A stretch of 7,174 nucleotides of DNA, taken from assembly GCA_016198805.1 (NCBI GenBank), contig JACQHU010000185.1, forward strand, positions 1 through 7,174. The letters run 5' to 3'. This document shows, in pieces, positions 1 through 5,444 of the stretch. The position numbers and the translations under genes were made by a program. The notes under the pieces were generated by a model. The model had not been told where the DNA came from, made no database searches, and saw nothing but the letters and a program-made list of their open reading frames with translations. This stretch comes from Armatimonadota bacterium. GTDB lineage: Bacteria > Sysuimicrobiota > Sysuimicrobiia > Sysuimicrobiales > Humicultoraceae. The number at the start of each line of letters is the position of its first letter. Position 1 is the first letter of the stretch.

Positions 1-247
1 ACGCCGGGTCGGCCAGGAACGCCAGGAACGGCGCTCCGGCGGCCGGACACGACGCGACCCGGTACCTGTACAGCGCCAGGGCCGCGTTGATCGCGCGCAC
101 GTTGGCCATGTCGACCGAGCGCCGCGCATCGGCCTCGGCCCCGAAGTAGTTCGGGAGGGCAATCGCGACGAGGACCCCGATGATGAGGATCACCGCCAGC
201 ACCTCCACAAACGTGAACCCTTGCTCACCGGCACGCTGTCTGTCCAT
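1..247 (-). CDS. Type IV prepilin / pseudopilin (partial, C-terminus beyond window)
   Basis: This is a pilus subunit or pseudopilin that would be assembled into a filament by the PilB-like ATPase and PilC-like protein encoded just upstream. The 82 visible residues begin with a short basic leader (MDRQRAGEQG). The prepilin peptidase site follows: Gly10, then Phe11 as the methylatable first mature residue, and Glu15 at mature position 5. Residues 11-32 form the usual hydrophobic helix, followed by an amphipathic helix to about residue 63 and a single Cys67. The ATG at 247 is preceded by AAGGGGG (255-261) with a 7-nt spacer. It lies 41 bp after the pilC stop, so it is probably cotranscribed. The Phe-Thr-Phe-Val-Glu start is a common variant of Phe-Thr-Leu-Ile-Glu. 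The missing C-terminus prevents telling a major pilin from a minor pilin or a GspG/ComGC-like pseudopilin. The family call is secure; the exact role is not. Confidence 0.93.
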   Translation of the reverse strand, partial: MDRQRAGEQGFTFVEVLAVILIIGVLVAIALPNYFGAEADARRSVDMANVRAINAALALYRYRVASCPAAGAPFLAFLADPA

Positions 248-254
248 ATCTGCA

Positions 255-261
255 CCCCCTT
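255..261 (-). promoter_or_regulatory. Ribosome binding site of the prepilin gene
   Basis: AAGGGGG on the minus strand lies 7 nt ahead of the prepilin ATG at 247. It sits in the short gap after pilC and fixes the prepilin start. Confidence 0.6.
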
Positions 262-288
262 ATGGTGTTGTGCCGTCTCTCGTACCTC

Positions 289-1494
289 CTACCTGAGGAG
301 GACGTTTGCCAGTCCAAACAGTGGGAGATAGAGCGCCAGCAGGACGCCCCCGACCACGCCGCCCAGCCCCAGCACCAGCAGCGGCTCTGCCAGCGTGATG
401 AACCGCTTGATGGCGTGGTCGATCTCGCGGTCGAGGACCTCCGAGGCGCGCTGCAGCAGCGGCTCCAGGCGCCCCGACTCCTCGCCCATCGCCACCATCC
501 GGTGGACCATGGCCGGGAACAGGCCGACCGACCGCATGGTCTCGCTGAGGCGCCGGCCGCGGTTGATCCCGTCCTTGATACGGTCGATGGCCGCCTGCAT
601 CTGGGGATCGGGTAGTGCCTCCTTGGTCACATCCAGCGCGGTCAGCACGGGCACCCCGCTGGCGTGCATCGCCCCGAAGGTGCGGACGAAGCGGCTGATC
701 TGCACCGTGCGGACGATGGCGCTGAACCGTGGAATGCGAGCGGTCAGGCGTTCACCGAGGCCGCGCATCCGGCGGCGGACCTGCGGCAGCCCCAGGATCC
801 ATGCGCCGACCGGGGCCAGGACCACGCCCGCCAGCCAGTTCCCGAGTATGAGGTGGCTTGCGTTGACCAGGATCTGGGTCGGCAGCGGGAGCTCGGCGTG
901 CGCAGAGCGGTACACGCGCTCGAAGGCCGGAATGACGAAGGCCATGAAGAGGCCGGTCACGATCACGGCCATAGTCAGCACAAAGGCGGGGTAGACCAGC
1001 ATCATCCGAATCTTCTGCTGGAGCGCGATCTCACGGTCCAGGTAGTCGCTGAGGCGCAGCAGGGCCTGGTCCAGAGCGCCGGCCACTTCGCCGGTCCGGA
1101 CGATCCCAAGGTAGAGGGGCGAAAACAGTTCCGGGTGCCGGCTCAGCATGTTCGAGAGGCTCTGGCCGCTCCCGATCCCGGCTTCCAGGTCCTCGATGAC
1201 CTCGCGCATGGCCCGGCTCTCGGTCTGCTCGCCCAGGACCTGGAGGGCCCGGAGCATGGGCACGCCGGCGCTGAGGAGGCTCGCCATGTGGAAGGTGAAG
1301 CCGGCGACGTCTTCCAGCCCCGGCTGTGAGCCCAGCCACGACAGGAGCGGCGAGCGCGACCGGGCGGTCAACGAGGTGACGAAGAGCCCCTGGCCGCGCA
1401 GCCGTGCCCGGGCCCGGGCGTCGTTCTCCGCTTCCACGATGCCCCGGACGATGCTGCCCGCCGCGTCCCTGCCCGTATACTGGTACGCTTGCAT
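289..1494 (-). CDS. pilC: PilC/GspF-family inner-membrane platform protein
   Basis: This is the polytopic inner-membrane platform protein of type IV pilus and type II secretion machines, which couples the cytoplasmic ATPase to pilin insertion. At 401 residues it has the usual family length. It contains two T2SSF repeats, about residues 61-190 and 265-392. Each has the family pattern: a helix with Ser/Ala-Gly-Val-Pro (75-79, 278-282), then a Gly-Glu step (TGEVAGALD at 134-142, GEESGRLEP at 337-345). Predicted membrane segments are at about 168-190, 212-236 and 372-396. The ATG at 1494 follows the ATPase stop by 11 nt. GAGGGG (1502-1507) overlaps that stop with a 7-nt spacer, so translation of the two is probably coupled. 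The prepilin gene comes next. The pilC symbol reflects the pilin/PilB context; gspF cannot be excluded from this window alone. Confidence 0.95.
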   Translation of the reverse strand: MQAYQYTGRDAAGSIVRGIVEAENDARARARLRGQGLFVTSLTARSRSPLLSWLGSQPGLEDVAGFTFHMASLLSAGVPMLRALQVLGEQTESRAMREVIEDLEAGIGSGQSLSNMLSRHPELFSPLYLGIVRTGEVAGALDQALLRLSDYLDREIALQQKIRMMLVYPAFVLTMAVIVTGLFMAFVIPAFERVYRSAHAELPLPTQILVNASHLILGNWLAGVVLAPVGAWILGLPQVRRRMRGLGERLTARIPRFSAIVRTVQISRFVRTFGAMHASGVPVLTALDVTKEALPDPQMQAAIDRIKDGINRGRRLSETMRSVGLFPAMVHRMVAMGEESGRLEPLLQRASEVLDREIDHAIKRFITLAEPLLVLGLGGVVGGVLLALYLPLFGLANVLLR

Positions 1495-1501
1495 CGCCGC
1501 G

Positions 1502-1507
1502 CCCCTC
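1502..1507 (-). promoter_or_regulatory. Ribosome binding site of pilC overlapping the pilB stop
   Basis: GAGGGG on the minus strand shares its first two bases with the TGA stop of the ATPase gene and lies 7 nt before the pilC ATG. The overlap suggests that ribosomes finishing the ATPase reinitiate on pilC. Confidence 0.55.
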
Positions 1508-3410
1508 AGCCGATCTCCGCGAACACGACGCGCCGGAGCTCTTCCAGACTGGTGACGCCGTCCAGCGCCTTGGCCACACCGGCCTCGCGCACGGTCTGCA
1601 TGCCGGCCCGCTGCGCCGCCTCGCGGATCGCCGTCGCAGACCGCCGCTGAAGGATGAGTTCCCGGATCTCGTCCGTGATCTGCATGATCTCAAAGACTCC
1701 GGTCCGGCCCCGGTACCCCAGGTGCCCGCACTCCGCGCATCCCGCGGGCGCAGAAAGCACGACGCGGGCATCCGCCGGCAGGCCCAGCTCCTGCAACTGC
1801 TCTGGCGTCGCGGGGGACGCCTCCTTGCAGAGCGGGCACAGGATCCGGACGAGCCGTTGGCCCACGGCCGCCAGCAGGGTCGAGGTGATGAGGTAGGGCT
1901 CGATGCCCATGTCGATGAGGCGGACGACGGCTCCGGGCGCATCGTTGGTGTGCAGGGTGCTCAGGACCAGATGCCCCGTCAGCGACGCCTGCACGGCGAT
2001 CTGGGCCGTCTCGGGGTCCCGGACCTCGCCCACCATGATGACGTCGGGATCCTGCCGGATGAGGGCGCGGAGCCCGGTGGCAAAGGACACGGCCATCTTC
2101 GTGCGCACCGCGATCTGCGTGACGCCAGGGAGGTGATACTCAACCGGGTCCTCGACCGTCATGATGTTGCGGGACCGTTCGTTGATCCGGCTGATGCAGG
2201 AGTAGAGCGTGGTCGTCTTCCCGCACCCGGTCGGGCCGGTTACCAGGATCAACCCGTACGGCTTGCCCAGGAGCCGCTCCAGTACCGCCTGCTGATCGGG
2301 AAGCAGCCCGAGTCGTTCCAGGCCGACCAGGACCCGGCTCTTGTCCAGGATCCTGATGGTGATACGCTCGCCGAAGCTGGCACCGACGGTGGCGAGGCGG
2401 AGGTCGTGCTCGCGGCCGTTCAGGGTGTAGAGCAGGCGGCCGTCCTGCGGCCGCACCCGCTCGGCGACATCGAGGCCGGCGAGGGCTTTGATGCGCGAGG
2501 TCACGGCGGCGGCCACGCCGCGGGGCAGCCGCGCCTTGTCGTAGAGCAGGCCGTCCAGTCGGTAGCGCACGGCGGTGCCGTCGGCCTCGGGCTCGATGTG
2601 GATGTCGGTGGCGACATCGCGCACTGCCGCCTGGATCAGCGAATCGACCAGGCGCACCACCGGCGGGTCGTGCGGCGAGGTGCTGGCGGAGACGGTGGCA
2701 AAGTCGGGTTCGGCCTCCGCTCCGGCGCCAACCGCCTCCAGGCTCTCGCTGACGGTGGTCGTGATGCCGAAGTACGTGGAGATCAGCCACTCGAGGTCTC
2801 GCTCGGTGGTCAGGAACGGCCGCACGCGCGCGTGGACCAGCGCCGAGATCTGATCGATAGCCACCACGTCGGTTGGGTCGAGCAATGCCACGTGAACTTC
2901 CCGGCCCACCCGCGCGAAGGGCGCGGCCTTGTGCTCGGTGATCAGGGACGTCGGGACGCTGCGCAGCAGTGCCTCGTCGATGGGGTGGGCGGCCAGGTTC
3001 ACGTACGGGAGGCCCTTCTGTGCCTCGAGGGTCTCTCCCAGCGCCTGTTTGGTGAGAAATCCTCGGTTGACCAGGATCTGACCGAGGCGCTCGCCGGTCT
3101 TGGCCTGTTCGGCCAGCGCCTCTTCCAGCTGCGAGAGGGTGATCAACTCGCTTTCGACCAGCATCGCGCCGAGGCGCCGCTGCCTGGCGCTCGGGGCATA
3201 CGCCGGTTCAGGTCCCCGCCCTACCCGGTCGACGGCGCCCGCGGCGACCAGTTCTGCCAGTGCGGCTGCGGTTTCGGAGAGCGGAGCGGACAGACGCTCC
3301 GCCAACCCCGGAGCGGTGGGCCGCTCGCGCCCATGGGCCTGCAGGTAGGCCTGCACCCTCCGCCGCAACGTCCCGGCCGACCTCTCGGCTCTGGGTGGCT
3401 TCTGCGTCAT
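1506..3410 (-). CDS. pilB: PilB/GspE-family assembly ATPase with MshEN domain
   Basis: This cytoplasmic hexameric ATPase powers pilin polymerisation through the platform protein encoded next. It has 634 residues. Residues 12-72 look like a winged helix, an unusual extra segment. Residues 79-131 hold the MshEN tandem motif (R79-L-G and R108-L-G, each 24 residues, 5-residue spacer), a known c-di-GMP-binding arrangement. The ATPase core follows: Walker A GPTGCGKT at 392-399, Asp box around TVEDPVEY (418-425), Walker B region DPDVIMVGEVRDPETA (454-469), His box TGHLVLSTLHTN (478-489). A CxxC pair at C525/C528 and another at C558/C561 form the zinc-binding tetracysteine found in PilB/GspE but usually missing in PilT. 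The start is supported by GGAG (3417-3420, 6-nt spacer) and overlaps the upstream stop as ATGA. Assembly rather than retraction is inferred from the N-domain and cysteines. GspE of a secretion system is the alternative. Confidence 0.96.
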   Translation of the reverse strand: MTQKPPRAERSAGTLRRRVQAYLQAHGRERPTAPGLAERLSAPLSETAAALAELVAAGAVDRVGRGPEPAYAPSARQRRLGAMLVESELITLSQLEEALAEQAKTGERLGQILVNRGFLTKQALGETLEAQKGLPYVNLAAHPIDEALLRSVPTSLITEHKAAPFARVGREVHVALLDPTDVVAIDQISALVHARVRPFLTTERDLEWLISTYFGITTTVSESLEAVGAGAEAEPDFATVSASTSPHDPPVVRLVDSLIQAAVRDVATDIHIEPEADGTAVRYRLDGLLYDKARLPRGVAAAVTSRIKALAGLDVAERVRPQDGRLLYTLNGREHDLRLATVGASFGERITIRILDKSRVLVGLERLGLLPDQQAVLERLLGKPYGLILVTGPTGCGKTTTLYSCISRINERSRNIMTVEDPVEYHLPGVTQIAVRTKMAVSFATGLRALIRQDPDVIMVGEVRDPETAQIAVQASLTGHLVLSTLHTNDAPGAVVRLIDMGIEPYLITSTLLAAVGQRLVRILCPLCKEASPATPEQLQELGLPADARVVLSAPAGCAECGHLGYRGRTGVFEIMQITDEIRELILQRRSATAIREAAQRAGMQTVREAGVAKALDGVTSLEELRRVVFAEIG

Positions 3411-3646
3411 CTCGGGCTCCGGGTGCGGCTGCGCCGTTCGCTGACCGCTCGCCTGGGCTCGTCATTCGCATTGATCCCGTTGTCGAGCAGCCAGCGGTCG
3501 ATGTGGTCCCGTCTGAAGCGCCAGACGCGGCCGACACGTACGGCCGGGAGGCCGCCGCGCTGAATCATCCGGTAGATGGTCATAGTGTGGACCCGCAGGT
3601 ACCTGGCGACCTCTCCGGCGGTCATCATGCTCAGGCTCTTACCCAC
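3407..3646 (-). CDS. Small excisionase/MerR-like helix-turn-helix DNA-binding protein
   Basis: This is a 79-residue predicted DNA-binding protein of the excisionase-family HTH (HTH_17) type, which also includes AlpA-like and BldC-like regulators. Residues 9-30 form the helix-turn-helix (starting TAGEVARYLRVH). A wing follows at about 31-45 (LPAVRVGRVWRF), then a helix ending IDRWLL and a basic, probably disordered tail (60-79). I chose the GTG at 3646 because GGAGG (3654-3658) sits exactly 7 nt upstream. The downstream ATGs (codons 7 and 8) have no comparable site, and a longer open frame to 3829 has no family similarity. Its TGA overlaps the pilB ATG as ATGA, so it is the first gene of the pilus operon and translationally coupled to it. 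No integrase or phage gene is near, so a regulatory role is more likely than excision. That role is inference. Confidence 0.88.
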   Translation of the reverse strand: MGKSLSMMTAGEVARYLRVHTMTIYRMIQRGGLPAVRVGRVWRFRRDHIDRWLLDNGINANDEPRRAVSERRSRTRSPR

Positions 3647-3653
3647 GGCGCGA

Positions 3654-3658
3654 CCTCC
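3654..3658 (-). promoter_or_regulatory. Ribosome binding site deciding a GTG start
   Basis: GGAGG on the minus strand with a 7-nt spacer to GTG at 3646. It is the strongest Shine-Dalgarno in this area and is the reason the helix-turn-helix gene is started at GTG instead of at the tandem ATGs 18 and 21 nt further in. Confidence 0.7.
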
Positions 3659-3905
3659 GTACCCACGTCGTCTGTCACCCACTGGTGTACCCAACAGCCA
3701 ACCGGTCCAGACATGGGCCACCCGGGCAAACTGTGAGCGACGCATCGCGACGGTGAGCAACACAGGCCAACAGGAGTGCACGGGAGCCAGCAGGTGGCAG
3801 AGCCAGCAGGTGGCACGCAGGGCCGGCACGCAAGACGCGGTCTGGGATGTCAGGCGGAGCGGGGGTTCAGGCGCCTCGGGTCAGGCAGGATGGCGTCGAT
3901 CGAGG
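3659..3905. promoter_or_regulatory. Intergenic region with short direct repeats, probable control region of the pilus operon
   Basis: No credible gene lies here. The region must hold the promoter of the helix-turn-helix/pilus operon unless that operon is read through from the lipid kinase gene. I could not find a convincing -35/-10 pair on the minus strand. What stands out is short direct repeats: CCAACAG at 3691 and 3767, GTGAGC at 3733 and 3753 (20 bp apart), a tandem 16-mer at 3784-3815, and TCAGGC at 3850, 3867 and 3881. No terminator with a T-tract is visible after the kinase gene. Confidence 0.4.
3784..3815. repeat. Perfect tandem duplication of a 16-bp unit
   Basis: GAGCCAGCAGGTGGCA occurs twice without a gap, at 3784-3799 and 3800-3815. 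Each unit contains a small inverted repeat, GCCA-N5-TGGC. The array lies about 140 bp upstream of the helix-turn-helix start. Tandem head-to-tail sites suit MerR/BldC-like binders, but a chance slippage duplication is also possible. Confidence 0.85.
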
Positions 3906-4781
3906 TCACCCCGGCGGCGCCAGGACGGTCAACGCCTCAGGCCGGACCGTGAAGACGGCTGGCAGCCTGCCCACCGACTCGCCGTCGGCCTGGATCGCCA
4001 GGGGCTTCGAGCCGGTGACGCGAATCTCGCGGGCGCGGGCCGTCCGCACCTTCGGGTGGCCCAGGTGTCGCCCCGAAAAGACCTTCGGCAGCACCGCCAG
4101 GGTCTCAAGGCGCGAAAGCGGTCCCGCGATCACCACGTCAAAGATGCCGTCATCGGCACGCGCGGCCGGGACGGTCCACATCCCGCCCGCGTTCCAGGCG
4201 GTGTTCCCCACGGCGATTAGGAAGAGCCGTTCCCGTTCCACGGCGCCGTCGAGGGTGATCTCCACCTCCACGGGCGTATACGTGACGAGCATCTTCAGGA
4301 TGCCCAGCATGTACATGAGGGTGCCGCCGAAGAACTTCGGCCAGGCGTTGACCTGCTGCGCCACCTCACCGTCGAACCCCACGCCGGAGATCGTAACAAA
4401 GTACCGACCGTTGACCTCTCCGACGTCAAACCGCCGCGGGCGGGCCGAGACCAGCGCGGCGGCAGCCGCCACCGGGTCCCGCGGGATGCCGATGGCTCTG
4501 GCGAAGTCACTGCCGGTACCGATCGGAATGACTCCCAACGCCCCCGCTTTTCCCGACGCCAGGAGCCCGTTGGCGACCTCGTTCACCGTGCCGTCGCCAC
4601 CTACCGCGATCACGACATCGGCCGACGCCGCGGCCGCCAGTTCCATGGCATGGCCCCGGCGTTCGCTCAGGCTCTCGGTCAGGTCCCATCCCGCTTCCTG
4701 CAGGATCAGGCGGACGCGAGGCCAGATCCGCCGTCCCCGGCCCCAGCCGGCGGCCGGATTTACAATGGCGTGGGCGCGCAT
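3906..4781 (-). CDS. Diacylglycerol kinase family lipid kinase (YegS/DgkB/BmrU type)
   Basis: This cytoplasmic or membrane-associated kinase would phosphorylate diacylglycerol or a related lipid using ATP, returning it to phospholipid synthesis. Its 291 residues match the family length. N-terminal catalytic domain motifs are NPAAG (8-12), GGDGTVNEV (61-69) and GTGSDFAR (88-95). In the C-terminal beta domain are GVGFDGEV (133-140), ADDGIFDV (209-216) and QADGE (264-268), whose Glu is the proposed catalytic base in DgkB-type enzymes. Two adjacent ATGs are possible. GAGGAG (4788-4793) is 6 nt from the one at 4781 but only 3 nt from that at 4784, so I prefer 4781. The gene is separated from the pilus operon by 259 bp and diverges from the next gene. 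No functional link to either neighbour is evident. The exact lipid substrate (diacylglycerol, sphingosine-like, phosphatidylglycerol) cannot be told from sequence. Confidence 0.94.
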   Translation of the reverse strand: MRAHAIVNPAAGWGRGRRIWPRVRLILQEAGWDLTESLSERRGHAMELAAAASADVVIAVGGDGTVNEVANGLLASGKAGALGVIPIGTGSDFARAIGIPRDPVAAAAALVSARPRRFDVGEVNGRYFVTISGVGFDGEVAQQVNAWPKFFGGTLMYMLGILKMLVTYTPVEVEITLDGAVERERLFLIAVGNTAWNAGGMWTVPAARADDGIFDVVIAGPLSRLETLAVLPKVFSGRHLGHPKVRTARAREIRVTGSKPLAIQADGESVGRLPAVFTVRPEALTVLAPPG

Positions 4782-4874
4782 CATCAGCTCCTCGTCCCGG
4801 GCCCCTGGCGCCTTGCGGGAGTCTCAGGACAACTACGGGAGGACCGCGGCAAGTCCTGTCTGGCAGCAGGAGTC

Positions 4875-4888
4875 CCCCGGCTTCGGGG
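4875..4888. repeat. Short GC-rich hairpin upstream of the thioredoxin-like gene
   Basis: CCCCG-GCTT-CGGGG is a perfect 5-bp stem with a 4-nt loop, 13 nt before the Shine-Dalgarno of the plus-strand gene. No T-tract follows, so it is not a standard terminator. It may be a leader structure or chance in GC-rich DNA. Confidence 0.4.
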
Positions 4889-4901
4889 CGGAGTCTCACG
4901 T

Positions 4902-4906
4902 GGAGG
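4902..4906 (+). promoter_or_regulatory. Ribosome binding site of the thioredoxin-like gene
   Basis: GGAGG, within a longer GGAGGAGGA run, lies 7 nt before the ATG at 4914. It rejects the much longer open frame that extends back to 4650 across the opposing lipid kinase gene. Confidence 0.65.
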
Positions 4907-4913
4907 AGGACGT

Positions 4914-5369
4914 ATGGCTCCGCTCATCGTCGAGGTGCTGGCGCCCGGCCTGGTGGGAGCCGGCGCCATGAGGGTGGCCGGGCGGTCGCCCCTGACCGAG
5001 GGACCGGCTCAAGGCGAAGCCGGCCGGGAGGAGGCCTATCGCCTGCTGCATCTGTTGGACCGGCTGCGTGAGGCCTTCGGCGAGCGGATTGTGGTGCATC
5101 TGATCGAGCCGCTGTCGTTTGCCTGGATGCTGCGGGTGCTCCGGTATCGGCCCCGGCGATACCCGGTGTTCGTCGTCGGCGGGCGCCGCGCCGTGTGCGG
5201 CCTGGACGAGTCCGCGGTCGCACGTACCATCGCGGCGCTGCTCACCCCGCGGCCTGCATGGCTGCGTTCCCGGCATGCCGGCCTGCGCCCGGGCGCAGGT
5301 CCGGATGATGAGCCCGAGGAACCGGGCCCAGGGCAGGAGGCTGAAACACCGGGGCGAAGACCCTCGTGA
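4914..5369 (+). CDS. Small protein, probable thioredoxin-like fold without CxxC; function unknown
   Basis: I do not recognise a named family. The 151-residue protein has an order of elements that suits a thioredoxin-like fold. There is a strand at 3-10, a charged loop at 20-38, a long helix at 39-55 (EEAYRLLHLLDRLREAF), a strand at 58-65 and a helix at 68-78. A strand with a probable cis-proline follows (RYPVFVVGG, 82-90), then a strand ending at Cys95 (RRAVCGL) and a helix at 99-110. Where active thioredoxins have CxxC it has PGLVGAGAM, and Cys95 is the only cysteine. The last 40 residues are Pro/Gly/Glu-rich and probably disordered. No signal peptide or membrane segment is seen. The ATG is backed by GGAGG. 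It precedes the solute-binding protein gene by 75 bp and may share its transcript. The coding call is firm, the fold is inference. Confidence 0.8.
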   Translation: MAPLIVEVLAPGLVGAGAMRVAGRSPLTEGPAQGEAGREEAYRLLHLLDRLREAFGERIVVHLIEPLSFAWMLRVLRYRPRRYPVFVVGGRRAVCGLDESAVARTIAALLTPRPAWLRSRHAGLRPGAGPDDEPEEPGPGQEAETPGRRPS

Positions 5370-5432
5370 GCGTGCTGCGAATGGTCTTGACGCGGGCGGG
5401 AAGCGCCTGCGCGCGCAGTGGGCTCACATGGA

Positions 5433-5438
5433 GGGAGG
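5433..5438 (+). promoter_or_regulatory. Ribosome binding site deciding the solute-binding protein start
   Basis: GGGAGG lies 6 nt before the ATG at 5445. It favours this start over the in-frame GTG at 5418, which would put nine polar residues in front of the signal peptide. Confidence 0.7.
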
Positions 5439-5444
5439 TCACGT

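Larger units (their letters stand above)
4785..4913. promoter_or_regulatory. Divergent intergenic region between lipid kinase and thioredoxin-like genes
   Basis: This region should carry promoters for both strands, though no clear -35/-10 pair could be named. It holds two copies of GGAGTCTCA (4818-4826 and 4890-4898) and a third GGAGTC at 4869. It also has an AGGAC/GTCCT hairpin (4840-4857) and a hairpin with stems CCCCG and CGGGG around a GCTT loop (4875-4888). The ribosome binding sites of the two genes lie at its ends. Confidence 0.45.

Noticed and set aside
1404..3563. A 719-codon open frame on the plus strand, longer than the ATPase gene it lies opposite
   Set aside because: It runs antisense to pilB and the end of pilC, which have full family motifs. 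GC-rich codon use removes stops from the opposite strand, and the translation shows no motif and a skewed Arg/Gly/Gln/His make-up.
3407..3646. The excisionase-like gene as a sign of a prophage or integrative element
   Set aside because: No integrase, attachment-like repeat, tRNA or other mobile gene is present, and the gene is embedded in the pilus operon by an ATGA overlap.
3647..3829. N-terminal extension of the helix-turn-helix protein to an ATG at 3829
   Set aside because: The added 61 residues have no helix-turn-helix similarity, run through the tandem repeats, and a strong GGAGG supports the GTG at 3646.
4650..4913. N-terminal extension of the thioredoxin-like protein back to 4650
   Set aside because: It would overlap the 5' part of the divergent lipid kinase gene; the ATG at 4914 has a strong Shine-Dalgarno.
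5387..5392. TTGACG as a -35 box for the solute-binding protein gene
   Set aside because: No -10-like hexamer lies 16-18 nt downstream; the sequence there is CG-only.
5407..5418. Perfect 12-bp palindrome CTGCGCGCGCAG upstream of the solute-binding protein gene
   Set aside because: It is low-complexity CG alternation that arises easily in this base composition, with no partner copy elsewhere in the window.
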